In this document: positions 22,757 to 35,065 of the stretch, in pieces
Layout of the letters: each line of letters starts with the position of its first letter
Position numbering within the stretch: the stretch's first letter is position 1
Source of the DNA: Desmodesmus armatus
Lineage: Eukaryota; Chlorophyta; Chlorophyceae; Sphaeropleales; Scenedesmaceae
NCBI GenBank assembly: GCA_007449985.2
Contig: VIIQ02000031.1
Coordinates: forward strand, 496,001 to 560,000
Length of the DNA: 64,000 nucleotides
Direction of reading: 5' to 3'
The notes under the pieces: model-generated
What the model saw: the letters and a program-made list of their open reading frames with translations, nothing else
What the model was told of the DNA's origin: nothing
Database searches by the model: none
Program-made: the position numbers and the translations under genes

Positions 22757-25700
22757 CTGGCAGGCGACCTGTGTGTTATGTGGTCAATAGCAGGCATTGT
22801 TATGTCTGTATGTGTGGGCTGTTCTGGGCTGCTGTTCTGGGCTGCGTGACAGAGAGCAGGTTCACTCTGTGCATGTGTTCGCTGTCTCCCTCTGCAACAC
22901 AGCAGCTGCTGGGGCATCAGGTGTCTGGTGGCTGCAAGGGTGCTCATGTGCATGTGCTCTGCACTGCATATGCCGTTGGGCACAACCTGCTGCAGTGCTG
23001 TTCCTTGTCCAGTCCTCGTGGCGTGGCTTTTGTGCTGCTTGCTGTGCTTTACCTGCATCTCAGGCACCCACATGTGATGTGTACTGCCTGGCCACGTCCT
23101 GTATTGGAACTGTTTCTTTTGACATGCAGCATCAAAGCTTGTGAGCAGAACCTTGGATGAGATTTAGACAGGTGTGTCTACCACAACCCAGCCATGTGTG
23201 CGGGCAGCAGAGGCCCACCCATCTGCTAGCGCCGCCTGTCCTGCTGTCGCATGGGAGCAGGCGAAGCCCTCTGAGCTCGGAGTATAGCTAGGTAGCTGGC
23301 AGATGCCCTACGCCTGTGACAGTGCAGGCAGTATTGTTTTTGCGACGCTGTGTTGTGCAGGTGCATGTTGTCCAGCTGGACATGCCTGCGCCTCATAGGC
23401 TGGCTGTCGGGTATTGTGGGCTGACATGTTTTTTAGAGTGCGGCCAAGCAGGCACCCCTGCATCAGGACTCTTTAGAAACAGGCTCAATCGCAGCAAGGC
23501 TGGCATAGCATGTTCCGTAGTCATCCGCTGCACCCGTCAGGCAAGGCCAGTTGGTGCAAGGTGTTGGTGTTACAGCCAGTGCTGTTCACTGATGCACGTG
23601 TGTGCAGCTGTTGCTGGCACTGGGCTACCGCAAAGACTGGGGTGTGTTTTCAAAGTAGCCACTGTGTTTTGCTGGGCTTGTAAAGTGGTTTGGCAGGCTA
23701 TGTGTTGCTATTCTCACATGTGGTAGGACCCTAGAGGTCAGGTTTCAGCCAGGGATATCTGGTCTGCTCTAGACTGGTTTGCGCATGTGTGCATGCACCA
23801 CACTCAGGTGGCTGCCCAGTCAGGGAGATATTGCGTTTGGTGTATATGTGCTTAGGTCATGTTGCACCTGGTTTTTTGCTGCGCTGGCACACCAAGCAGC
23901 AGGTTTAAAGGAGGGATGTGACCCACGCACTCCAACCCCATGCTACAAGGAGCGATGCTGGGGTGCTAGTTGTGTAATGTACTGATGGCTGGTGTTGATC
24001 AATCAATCAGTCAACGTCACACCTGTAGCTATAAAGCTCAAGAGCTCATGCCAGCCATTCACTGGTGTTGCATGTCTTGATCTGTTGAGGCTCGCAGCCT
24101 TGTCACAGCAGTGAATCAAGTAAGCAAAGGTCAAAGTCTTGCAGCACGATGATCAGGGCTGTGGCGTCATCACATCGGCTGCTGTGACCAACACTCCAGA
24201 AATATTGTGCGCACTGTCAATGTGGCCAGTGGCCGTGCGAATAAATCAACCCGGTCGATGTGCCATCCAATCAACCCCAGCCACTTGCTATCTGTAGCCC
24301 TGCCGACTGCCACGCAAGCTACATTATTGTGTATGCGTGTGCATTGTGTGGCCGCTGTACCGCCGTGTGCCAATCAGGTGAGGCATGCACGCCATGCGCA
24401 CGTAGTGCACCAGCTGTTGCTTCCATGGCTGTGATGCTATTGAGGGGTGCGGTGTGTCACACATAATAGTACGTGTTACAATGCCACTTAAGCTGCTGCT
24501 GCTGCTGCTGCTGCTGCAATAGGTTCCCGTTGTGATCGACGCGATTCCACCGCTGACAGGCTGCAGGCCTCAGCACCAGCCATGCCTTGAGAAGTTGGCG
24601 CAAGCCTGAAACAGCCAGCACGTGAATGCCCCTGCAGGTCACAGCGCCCATCAAGTGCCAGGCTACCATTCTTGGGGCTTGTACAGCTGATGCCGCCTGT
24701 TGTGTACGTGTGGCTTTCTGCAGGTGCGAGGTGCTGTGGGCCGGCGTTGTTGGCTACACGCGCCATTGGCAGGGCCAGCAGGCACAAGGCGCATGTGACC
24801 CTTGTCAGCTTCAGTATTCGCTGGGGACTGGTTGGTGTGTCATTGCCTGCCCACCTGCTTGGTCTCAGGGCCTTGTCAGCGCGCGCACACGGGACATCTG
24901 CACTGGCTGAAGGCAAATGCGCCAGTGACAACTGTGGTCTGCATGCCTGGCTACTGAGGCACCCCTGACAGGCTGTTCAACAGCAGCAGATGTGGCATGT
25001 CACGCTAGTAGCGATCGTGGTCTTGAGTCAGGATCGCTTGGTCATGCTGTGTGGCACTGTACATTAAAGGTTTGTACAAGTCAATGCCAGGACCCTGAAA
25101 TGGTGCCTTGCCCTCTCTTGCACGCACAGCATGAGTCCTTGGTGTATGACTGATCCCCAACAGTTGCAGCACAACAGCAGCGGCACACCTGACTACAGAC
25201 AGCAAGAGCAGCAGCGACTGCTGACGGGAACCACAGTGAATCACTTTGAGGAAGAGTAGAAGGGCGAGTTATTTTTTTCCGTTCACGCACTCGCGCGACC
25301 GCCAGCGGCCAGATATTGGACCCGCGGTCTGCTGCCGGGCAAGAGGTTGGAAGCGCCCTTGTAAGGCTACTGCCGTCTGCACTGCGAAGCAGATGAGTCC
25401 CATGGCATGTGTGACTATCCGGGCAGATATGCCTTGACTCGATATTTGCAAGGTGGCCTTCGAATGGCTACGCGTGAAGGCCGACTGAACGCTACCGCCC
25501 GAATGGATCCAACGTCGCCGACCTCGGATGGGCACATATATATCGTATATATACGATGTCCACATTGGCTGTGCATTGCTGCAGCACAGGCGCTTAAATA
25601 CCATGTTTGTCGTTTGTGGCGTCAAGGCGGATGACGTGACATGGCCGCACAACCGGCGGGACCAACAGGCGCGCACAAGTGAACCGTGAAATTCGCCCAC

Positions 25701-27142
25701 AAATGTCTCGTGAGGTGTGGGTGCCATGCAGGACGACTGCAACTGGACTGGGTACGTACTGCACCATCCTGCCTGAATTCAGTGGGTCTGTCTATGCGTT
25801 TGCGCATGCGCAGCAAGGCAACGGCAGGCTACTTTGGTATGCACACCACGTGGGATCTGTTGCCAGCTTTCACTGGCATAATATATATATTCAGCCTGGC
25901 TGCAGCTGGAAGGGCTGCCATTTTTGGGTACCCAGACAAACAATTGCACCGCTTTACTGTTGCCGCAATGCGGCAACTATCTTGTGAGCGGTGGTACTAT
26001 GCTGCATGCCGCATAGTATAGGCAAGCAATGGCCAGCGTCTACTATACCAGCAACAGCAGCAGCAGCAGGTGTCCATCTGACTTCAGTCATGATCCGGGG
26101 ATTCTGCTAGGTGGAACGTTCTGGTCGCCTCCCCGGGCTAATTAGGTTGCAACCTACATTTTCAAGCACACGCCTCAGTGACAAACCTGGGGTACATTCA
26201 AGCCCAAGCAGTGCACCTGATGACTGCCAGGGCCTACTGGGTGTTTGGTTGGCCAGGCCGCACATGAGGTTCACATGGCCTGGCTGTCACAGCAGTGGGG
26301 TGGCGTACTTGTGCATGCACTCACTTTGCATCAAGGTAGCTCACTCCCTGCTAGCCTAGCCCCACTCTAGTACGTCTAGTAGACCACAGCGCGCGTCCGG
26401 CAATCGATCAGCACGACTCTTCAATGAGGATGAGCAGCAGACCACACATGCAAGGCACCCGTACTTGCCTGTCCCTCTGTTTCACCTGTAGCACAGTACG
26501 CCCATAGGATACTGTGGGCAGGCACTTTTCCAAGGGGCGCATACGTGGAACAAAATGCATGACCTGTGCAGTCTTTTTCTTCCCCCAACTGCCTTTTTGG
26601 TTGGCTGTAGGACGACTTGATGTTGCTGTGCTTGTGATGTAAAGCTGCCGATCTATTTGCCCAATTGCTGCAGTGCCAGTGCCACCTGACTCATGCATAA
26701 GACCGAGCTTTACAGTGCAGTGTGAGAAGGGACGAGGCAGGGTTGAACTGCCACAGCAGCACCACCCACATGGGGCAGTGCTGCTGCTGAGGACCGCTCA
26801 TCTTCCCGGGTGTGCTGTGCCGAATCGATTGCTGAGCGCACCCAGCAACTGGGAACTTACATCCCGACGCATGATGTGTGCAATGCACCCAGTGTCAGTG
26901 GGTGCACACCATGGTGGTACAAAGAGGCATCTACGCCTACGTAAGCCCCTACAATTGAGTGTTGATTGTCCGCCTGGACCGTGTTGCCAGAGACAACACG
27001 GGCAAAACAACCGCACCAACTTGCAGCTGCTTGGGTATGCAGACACCTCAGGTCTTTCACTGAGGCACCTGTCTGAGTCTGTACAGACCTGGCCTATCCT
27101 TACCCATTGCTAATCTCTAGCTACTAAGCTACCTACTGCAGC

Positions 27143-27143
<1 letters not shown>
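22757..27143. other. Long gene-free interval
   Basis: The first kilobase is probably the kinase 3' UTR (TGTAA at 23679-23683). The rest shows only short, unbiased ORFs, an eight-unit CTG run near 24492, and a 16-bp palindrome ATCGTATATATACGAT at 25542-25557. I see no conserved protein, tRNA or rRNA. The left end of the retrotransposon, if longer than recognised, would lie in here. Confidence 0.45.

Positions 27144-27236
<93 letters not shown>
27144..27236. repeat. 31-unit uninterrupted CTG/CAG microsatellite
   Basis: About 93 bp of pure GCT/CTG triplets without interruption. It produces long artificial poly-Ala and poly-Ser frames on the minus strand, which are not called genes. Confidence 0.95.
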
Positions 27237-27238
<2 letters not shown>

Positions 27239-27805
27239 GGGCCCAGGCAACTCGGCAACCCCTCCGCCTGCATACACCGCCTTTGCTACAGGCAGCCAAA
27301 ATGTTAGTTTTGAGCAGTTCGCGCCCATTTTGCGGCCCCTCAGGCCACCACGGAGTCGCCTGCAGGTTACACATGTGCAAATGCACTGGACACAACTCGC
27401 AGTGTCCAGGATGCTTTACAACGAATACCCAAGCTCTAAAGCTGCACAAAGCACACCTGAATGGGCTGGTGCTGCACTGCAGCTTGAGTCACTCGCGCAC
27501 AAACTTCCCGCGCGGGCATAAGGGTCCAAGTTCAAGCCGTCAGAAATGTACTTATTTCTCGATATACTGCGCTGCCAAGTATTTGATTCCGAGTGCTGTC
27601 AAGTATTGAATACATAGGCCCCCAGTCGAAGACTTGAGAACAAGAGCAAGGACAAGCTGGCGCGCCTGCCACGGCCCAGGCGGAGGTAAGGAACCAGCGG
27701 GGTGAGCAAGATTCGCATTTGTGTAATTGCCTTTAAGCTGGCTCCGTGCTTTCGTGACCATGTCCTGTTTCAACAGCTGGCATGTCCCGGCTGTGAGCAG
27801 GCAGT
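27237..27805 (+). other. Possible 5' remnant of the retroelement
   Basis: An open stretch from the microsatellite to about 27521 reads a Pro/Ser start followed by FEQFAPILRPLRPPRSRLQV and an Ala/Leu-rich end before a stop. Its position upstream of the reverse transcriptase suits a gag-like end, but no motif confirms that. Confidence 0.25.
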
Positions 27806-29221
27806 GTGGAGATGCAGTCCCGGTTGCATGGTGAAGGTGGGAAATCCACTGGTGGATTTCGAGTAATGTGGGACAGTGACAAAGTTGGTGCAACCAGCAG
27901 TGGCCCACAGTGGTTTAACTTGGGTCACAGCTGTTACACTTTCCACTGCAAAGTGGTTGTTGTTGTTGTGCGGCAAGTGATGCACAAAGAAAAGCAAAAG
28001 CACGAAGGCATTCAGCAATTGCTTCGTGCGCACAGGGTGCTGAGACATTGCTTTACTGCAGCCGCCGAGGGTAAGGGGGAGGTGGAGGTGTGGGGCACCA
28101 GGGTGCTATTTGGCTTGCGTCACGGCCCAGAGGTGGCCGACAGACTCAGCCAAGCTATAGTGCGGCTCATGCAGCGCATGGGGTGGAAGGTGACCTATGC
28201 GCTGTTGGACGACTTCAGCCTGCACGAGCCAGATTGGCTGCGCTGCATGCTGGGGTGGCACTTCCTGTGCGCCGTGCTGGCGCACATGGGCTTCGTCGCG
28301 AGCCTGCACAAGTCTGCACCACCAGCAAGGGTGATGCAGACGCTGGGCGTGGAGATTGATAGCAACAGCATGCAGATCAGGCTGACGCAGCAGCGGGTGC
28401 AGCAGCTGCGGCAGTTGGCAAGCGAGCTCAGCAGCAGGAAGCGATGCAGCAAAAGGGAGCTAGACCAGCTCGTTGGCAAACTGCAGTGGGCCAGCGACGT
28501 AATCTACGGGGGCTCCCTCCTGCTGAACCCCATTCGTAGGTGCGGCAACAGCTGCAGGAAGCCGCACCACAAGGTGTACCTGCTGGCCGAGACAAGGCTA
28601 GCCCTGCGCTGGTGGTACACAGCCCTGCAGTCCTTCAACGGCTGCAGACACATTCTGCAGCAGCGCCCGCGCCCATGGCAGCTTCTCAGCACCGATGCCT
28701 GTGGCATCTGGGACACTGCCGAGCCAGGCATTGGCCTGTTTGTGGATGGTGGCTTCTGCGGCCTGACGGCTGCAGAGTGCGGGCAGCTCTTCCCAGATGC
28801 CCCAGCAGCAGAGGCCCCCATCCAGCTGTGGGAGCTGTTTGCAGTGGTGGCCCTGGTGCGGCTGTACGGCGCCTACCTCAGCGGACACTATTGGCAGCTG
28901 GGGGTGAATAATGCCAACGTGTACAGCTGGCTGTCCAAGGGCACAGTCAGGGGTGCAGTGTGCTACGAGACAGCACTGCAGTATCTGCTGGAGCTGTTTA
29001 CAGCTCAGGCGCAGCTGGGCTTCAGGCTGCAGCCGAGGTGGATTGCCAGCAAAACCAACGTGCTGGCAGATGCAGCCTCCAGGAGGGAATGGGGGACATT
29101 GGCGACTGCACTCAAGGCCTGGCTGCGGCGTCAAGGCCGCAGCAAGCCAGGGGTGCAGCAGCTGGGATTCTTGACAGCAGCAGCAGAGGGCGGTTTGGGG
29201 TGCCACACGTGTCATGCCTGA
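27806..29221 (+). pseudogene. DIRS reverse transcriptase/RNase H, 5'-damaged
   Basis: The 471-codon frame becomes RT-like only from about 28060: RVLFGLRHGP matches the palm FGLxxAP motif and YALLDDFSL carries the catalytic Asp pair, followed by LGVEID and the connection region SKRELDQLVGKLQWAS. RNase H follows with LLSTDACG (first Asp), IQLWELFAVVALV (Glu), and VLADAASR (last Asp). The segment where the third acidic residue is expected reads LGVNNANVYSWLSKG, with Asn where a TDN-type Asp usually sits. The first 85 or so residues show no fingers domain and no palm motif A Asp, so the frame probably starts in unrelated or decayed DNA. Read as a non-functional copy; a missing upstream intron is a less likely alternative. 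Confidence 0.7.
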
Positions 29222-30295
29222 CATGTTTGGGCATGTTCTGACATTGCCGCTGCCCTTCCTATTGTTGTGCTGTGCGTCAGGGCTGTCACCCACACCGGCG
29301 CTGCAGTACTTCAGCATGAGGGCAGCAGCGCTGGAGGGCCAGTGCCGGGCCACCAGTACAGCCAACAAGTACAGCGACAGTGTGCTGTACTATGTGCGGT
29401 GGCTGCTGGCGTGCGGGCTGCCGCTGGCTCCCTGCTGGCACCACCCTACAGAGGGGCTGCTACAAGCTTATGTGGCCTTCTTGTCAGCTACTTGCGCAGC
29501 GGGGACAATCAGAAACCAGCTTTCTGGCCTGAAGTTCTACCTGGGCTACTATGACCAGGTAGACTGGTCTGGCTACAAACGCTTGCAGCGGCAGCTGAAG
29601 GGAATCCAGCGCAGCAAGGGCAGCAGCCAGCAGCAGAAGCGGCCAGTCACCATGCAGCTGCTACTGCTGTGGGTGCGGCTGCTGCGGGAGGGTTGGATCA
29701 GCAGGGTACAGTGTCTGGTGCTGGCGTGTGTCTTTGGGGTCTTTGGGATGCTGCGCAGGTCCAACCTGGTGCCTGGCAGCACGGCCCTGTTTGAGGCCCG
29801 TAAGCACCTGCGACGGGAGGATGTGCTGTATGTCAGCGAGCTGTATGCGCTGCGTCTCACCCTCTATGAGACGAAGACGCTGCAGTTAAAGAACAGGGTC
29901 CACACGATCCACATAGCAGGCAGCAAGGGTGCTGTCCTGGACCCAGTGCGGTTGTGGCAGCAGTACGTGGCAAGCCACCCGCAGCACCAGACGCACCAAT
30001 GTTCAGCTACTTTGACAGCAAGCAGCAGCTGGTGCCGCTGACATTCGGTGGGCTGGCAGCAGGGGTCAAGGAGCTGGTGGGCTTGGTGGGTCTAGACCCC
30101 AGCATGTATGCCAGCCACTCTCTCAGGCGGGGTGGTGCGTCTGGTGCTCTGTCGTCTGGGCTGGCCCCCTTCTTCACCAAATACCAGGGGGACTGGCGTT
30201 CAGACTGCTATGAACGGTATTACACCGTGTCCCGGGCGGACATGGTGGCTATCACAGCCACTATGCTCAGCACCCTGCACGCAGGCAGGTGCTGA
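29214..30295 (+). pseudogene. DIRS tyrosine recombinase, one-base frame break
   Basis: The recombinase cuts and joins element DNA through a tyrosine. The first frame (29214-30041) gives an alpha-helical N-terminal core-binding region and the first catalytic Arg in GMLRRSNLVP. The second frame (29954-30295) supplies HSLRRGGASGA (the HxxR pair) and GDWRSDCYERYYTVS with the nucleophile Tyr. The two overlap and differ by one base; the switch falls at a CCC run at 29978-29980. All catalytic residues are present across the two frames. The break could be real or a lost C in the sequence. Confidence 0.75.
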
Positions 30296-30968
30296 CTTGC
30301 CACGTTGTTCATTGGGGGTGGTGGTTGGGGGGAGGTGGCACTGCAGGGGACCTGCAGTGCGGTTGGGCTTTGTGCAGCGAGGGGCCTTCAGTGCATGCCA
30401 CCAGCCTGCCTGTTAGCACACACATGTCCACAGGCAGCTGAGGCCCCTTGCACAACTTCCCCCTGGATTTGGACTGTTTGTATGTGGGTGTACAAGCGTA
30501 ACATGTTACATGAGTGCTCCTGCATGCGCATGACTTTGATGGAGAGGAGCAGAACCAGCATGCATGTGACTGCAACTAGCAATTGATTGCATTACATCCA
30601 CCAACCCACGCAGTAACACGTTCCTGCCTTTCAGGGATGGCTGTGCGGTACACAATGAAAACCTTGCAGGCTGGTGTGTTTGTGACGTAAATGCCACGTT
30701 TTATGTGCCCCTGTCCCCCACAGCAATAGGTAAACACGCGTGCTGAACACCTAGCACCACGTGGGGACAGGGCAGTTGTATGCTTTGCAGCTGCCGCACT
30801 GTAGATGTGTGTTTCAGCCGCACATGTCATCCAGGGCGCATGCTTTTTGTTCATGGCTTGCAAGCAGCAGTGTGACAGCGGAAGCAAGCTCGTACCAGTC
30901 GCATTCATTGACTCGTGACAGCATTCAAAAAATTCTCTGGGGCAATTGGTGGCTCCTGCAGCTGCTGT

Positions 30969-31011
30969 GAGGCAGTTGCAGGAGGGAGGGGTTCAAACCC
31001 CCTCTGCCTCA
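30969..31011 (+). other. tRNA-like acceptor/T-arm minihelix
   Basis: GAGGCAG (30969-30975) pairs with CTGCCTC (31004-31010). Inside, AGGGG, the seven-base loop TTCAAAC and CCCCT form a canonical T-arm directly stacked on it, with A as discriminator. Only 11 bases stand in place of the D and anticodon arms, so this is not a normal tRNA. It may be a tRNA/SINE fragment or chance. Confidence 0.45.
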
Positions 31012-31171
31012 ACACACATGTCCCTTTGAGCCATTACCTATGAAATGCTGACAGAAGCTGCTGCCAGGTGCAGTCCACAATGTGGTTGCCTTCCACCATG
31101 TAAGCAGACACACAGCAAAACATGACCTTGTTGATGGCCAGCCACATGACATGCCAACTGATATATCTGTC

Positions 31172-31210
31172 TTGTTGCTGCCAGCAACAACTTGTTGCTG
31201 GCAGCAACAA
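31172..31210. repeat. Nested palindrome
   Basis: TTGTTGCTGCCAGCAACAA and its reverse complement lie one base apart, and each half is itself almost self-complementary. It could extrude as one long or two short hairpins. Confidence 0.8.
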
Positions 31211-32310
31211 CAGTGTTACACCGGCTGGGGTAGGTAGGGTTACGGTGACGCTGCCGCAGCAGGCTGCTGCTGTTGGAAACCCTGAATTACGCTGTGCGTG
31301 CCACCCATGAAGTGGCTGCCGAACCCGCAGGGGGGGGTTAGGGGGGGTCTCTGATTGAGGGTACCACTCGCCCAGCAAGAAGCACGGGCTGCAGAAACTG
31401 ACCTTATGCCGCATGGTGGCAGAGAGGGCCCCTCCCCAGGCTAACCTAGGTGCACAGGCCTGTGCAACTGTGCCTGCCCAACCCGGGTTCCACCTGATTC
31501 CAAACCGAAGTTCCTGCAAGTCGTGCATGCAGGTGCTGCTTCAGCAGCTGGGTAAGGTTCCCCTGCAGGCATCATGCAGGCTAGGAGCTACACTGCACCA
31601 AAGCATGATGTTTTGTAGGTCACAGGTGGGCCATGCTGCCTGCTGCCATGGCTAGTAGCCATTGGCTACTGCAGTCCCCTCAGGACTGCACTTCAGCTGC
31701 TGAGCATGCACCTTGATACCGCGCAAATTCTGCAGCCACTGCTGACTGTGCCATCAGCAGGATGTTTGCCTGCGGGACCCTAGTGCCGTAGTGAGACCAT
31801 GGATAATCTTCTGCGCCCAGGATTTTTGCCTGCAGAAGCCCCCCTCCCCCCAAAAGGGAACTCTCTCCCTTGTAGACTTCTGTCCTCAATGAGCCAGCCT
31901 TGTGAGCAGCAGGAGCAGGCCCTAGTGGAAGGCAGCATCTGCTGGATGTCCTGCTGTGACAGTTCTGTGCGCATGCAGCAGTGGGTCACGGCTGCGCAGC
32001 CTTGTAGCCTGCGCAGCTGAGGACGGCACCTCCAAGCTTCAGCGAGCTGCAGGTTCATGTCCACACGCTTCCAGCAGTCCACAAGCAGTCAGGAACACAG
32101 CGACGTGTCTAGGGTGTCCACCCTTGCCATCATACCAGGTACCAGCACACAACCAACATATGGCAATGGCAAGGCCTGTCGGCAAACAAGTGGTATGGAA
32201 CCACCAACCACTGTTGAACAGCTGGGGTCAAACATGGTCAAAGCAGCGGAGAAAGGCCGCAAAGCAGGAGCAACATCCGAAGAATCAAACATTACAATCA
32301 AACTATCAAG

Positions 32311-35065
32311 ATGGCAGCCATGCACACCCACCTCGCCCAGCAGAAACATTGCAGATCGCTTCTGCAGCCGACTGGCAGCACATTACAAGCATGTAGAAGG
32401 CATTTGCATGTGCCTCCTTTGCCAGCGCGGAGCCTGCAGCACGCTCCCCCTTGGCAGACTTGTGGCAGCAGCAGCATCGCAGTAGCAGCAGCGACACCAG
32501 CAGCAGCAGCACACTTGCCGGAGCCAGATCGGTTGATTGATTGCCGTTTGCAACGTTTGTGCAAGAATGTGCTTGTCGGAGTCGCTGCAGCTGCAGCGTG
32601 GTCGGTTGCAGCGTCTGTTTTGGGAGGGTCAACCAGTCCGCTGGCATCCCTCACACTCGCCAGCCAGCCAGGGGCATCAGGTTGGTGACGATCGTGGTCT
32701 ATTGGTGCTGTTGGCAGTGTGCATGCATGGCTCAGGCACTCGCAGTGGCAGCTGTCGTCCCTAATGGCTTGAACATGCTGCAGATCCTACTCATACCGTC
32801 TTGATAGCTGTTGAACTGCTGTACTGATTCCTACAGGTGCTCATGTAGCAGCTCAATCCGCCTGGGCAGGTCTAGCTGCCGGGTTCCTGCACACCCTGTG
32901 TGGACCAGACCACCTAGCAGTGAGTGTGATTGCTTGCCAGCTGGCCGCACCTGCAGCTGCGCACGCAGACACCCAGCTCATGGGCAAGTCACCTTGCAGG
33001 CTGCAGCAACCTTACAGCAGCAGCGGCGGTGATGGACACCTGCTGATGCTGACAGCAGCTGCGGGCAGCAGTGCGGACTCATCCATGTTCACATACGTAG
33101 AGCAGTTGTCCAATACTCCTTGCGCTCATAATAGAAAGTCTGTTACAGGGTTATTCCTGTGCTGAGCCTGTCACGCCGTGCTGCGTGTGTGTCTGCCGCA
33201 GGCTCTCACACCGTTGACGATAGGCAGGGGCAGGGCAGCAGCATCAGCACTGGGAGCGCTGTGGGGCTTTGGCCACTCAACGGGGCAGCTGATCCTGGGT
33301 CTGGTGTTTGTGCTACTCAAGGTGAGTCTGTAGCCCTACTTCCAGTCAGTTTCTTGATCAGCCACCTTCAGACTCCGTTGCTGAGGGTTGCCCTAGGGCA
33401 GCAGCTGAAACACCTTGAGGCTCTGGTGTCCCTGCAGTTGTGGGTGACAGGGCTACCTAGGACCCTGGTGTCAGGGGTCCTGGCCTCTTGCATCTGGTAT
33501 GAACCATGCGCAGTCCCGCCCATGACGTGGTGGGCGCCATCCATGTAGGGTCAATCTTAGGGACGCAGCAAGCAATCAGTTGTGTGGCGGCCCCACGTAC
33601 ACAAACCTACTACTACTATCGCTACTATTGTTGACCTTTGTTGGGGCACGCCACAGTGTCTAGTGCAGAAGTTATATGCTGATTTCAGGGCTTTTATAAG
33701 CTGGTTTTGGCAGGGTGGCTCTTGTCCTGGCAGCTGGGCAAGTGCTGCTGCTGGCGCCATGCTTGACCCCTTGCCTGGCTGCCAGTGCCTGGTCACACAA
33801 CATGAGTGTCTCCATGACCTCATCCTTACTCTCTCGCGCACACATCTGTGCACTGCCACGTTTGCTTTTGGCAGTCAGGAGCGCTTACTACCTTGTCCAT
33901 GCTCTGCCGCGTCAATGTCCGTCCACCGCTTCCTTTTTGCTGCTTCCTTTTTGCTGCTGCAGGAGCGCTTCCATGACCTTGTTCCTGCTCTGTCGCGCTG
34001 GTCTGGCACAGTGGTGGGTCTCACCCTCATGGCTATTGGGCTGATGGGCATCTATGAGACATACTTTGCAGGGCCCGATGCAGAGGAGCATGAGGAGCCC
34101 AAGCTGGCCATGGCAGGTGGGTGGGCGGGGATGGTGGTCTCGTTTTTTGGTGGTGGTGGTGGTGGGGGGGGGGGTACAAGGTGGGGTGGACTTTCACTGA
34201 CTGGCCACACATACAACAGCCAGGGGAAGCGAACTGCCGGGGGCTGGAGGCAGAGGAGAACTTCAGGTCAGCTGTGCTGTGTGGCTGGTCAGCTGTGCTG
34301 GTGTGGGCAGACAGCAGCGCTTTTGTGCTGACCAAGGCGTCAGCAGGGGGGGCTGTGAGACACAATCCTGCAGGTGGCACATGCGTGTTTGTGCTGACCC
34401 CTGTAGTACATCGCAGCAGTTGCATGCCACCATGCCCCTGCAGCGTTGCAGCCGCACGCTCAGCAGTGTATGTTACTTTTCAGCAGTGTTGGCGCTTGGG
34501 GACCCTGCTTGCATTCACGCTGCCTCACCCTGAGGGCCCACCCATGTGCTGTGTGCGCACCTCGTGCCTCATCACTTCAGCGCACCCAACACTCAACACA
34601 CAATGCTCGAATCGTTAGCAGCTTCCGTTCCCCGGTCCGTGTTGCATCATACGGATGTCACTATTCAACTTGACATCAAACACGCATCTGATCACACACT
34701 GTATGGCATGTGGTGCTGCAGGTGCGGGCGGCAGCACCTTCCAGGCACAGGCTAAGATGGGTCTGGCCACCTACGCCACCGGCATTGTGTACGGCCTACA
34801 CCCCGATGCCCTGTTCGTGGTGATCCCAGCCCTGGCTCTGCCCACTAAGCTGGCAGCGATCGCTTACTGCTCCATGTTTGTGATCGGCACAGTAGCAGCG
34901 ATGGGCGGCTACACGCTGGCGATTGGGACAACGTCAGCAGCACTGACGAAGGAGAGGCCGTGGCTGCAGGCACATCTGTCAGCTGTGGCGTCTGGCGTTG
35001 CTATTGTTGTGGGCGCGCTGATTCTGCTGTCGGGTGCTGGTATTGCAGTGCCTTTCTTTGACTGA
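32311..35065 (+). CDS. Plastid NicO/UreH-type metal transporter
   Basis: A polytopic membrane protein of the plant high-affinity nickel-transport (NicO/UreH) family, inferred to act in the plastid envelope or thylakoid; the metal is not fixed by sequence. Five exons: 32311..32680, 32837..32919, 33202..33321, 33963..34116, 34722..35065; phases agree, 356 residues. The first 120 residues are basic, Ala/Ser-rich and transit-peptide-like. The family core follows: GFLHTLCGPDHLA (His142, Asp148, His149), then LTIGRGRAAASALGALWGFG and GHSTGQLILGLVFVLLK, RWSGTVVGLTLMAIGLMGIY, and GLATYATGIVYGLHPDALFV with a second His-Pro-Asp, ending in helices rich in Gly and Ala. The match to the plant plastid-type motif HTLCGPDHLA is from memory. 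About 640 bp lie between exons 3 and 4 with no further conserved exon seen. Confidence 0.87.

Larger units (their letters stand above)
27237..30295 (+). mobile_element. DIRS-like tyrosine-recombinase retrotransposon, degenerate
   Basis: The order reverse transcriptase, RNase H, then tyrosine recombinase, with no DDE integrase, is diagnostic of DIRS-type elements, which are known from green algae. The RT/RNase H and recombinase frames nearly abut (29214-29221 overlap), as in DIRS. Terminal inverted repeats and the internal complementary region were not located by eye, so the outer limits are provisional. The 5' part of the RT is not recognisable, so this copy is probably inactive. Confidence 0.75.
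30296..32310. other. Spacer between retroelement and transporter
   Basis: No supported gene. It contains a tRNA-like hairpin at 30969-31011 and a nested palindrome at 31172-31210, listed separately. The last part must hold the promoter of the transporter gene. Confidence 0.45.

Noticed and set aside
25534..25560. TATA-rich palindrome as a promoter or origin
   Set aside because: No gene start lies near it and short AT palindromes are common; there is no support for a function.
27110..27449. Poly-Ala and poly-Ser minus-strand frames
   Set aside because: They consist mainly of the CTG microsatellite and have no flanking conserved sequence.
30960..31020. A complete tRNA gene
   Set aside because: Only the acceptor stem and T-arm can be drawn; there is no room for D and anticodon arms.
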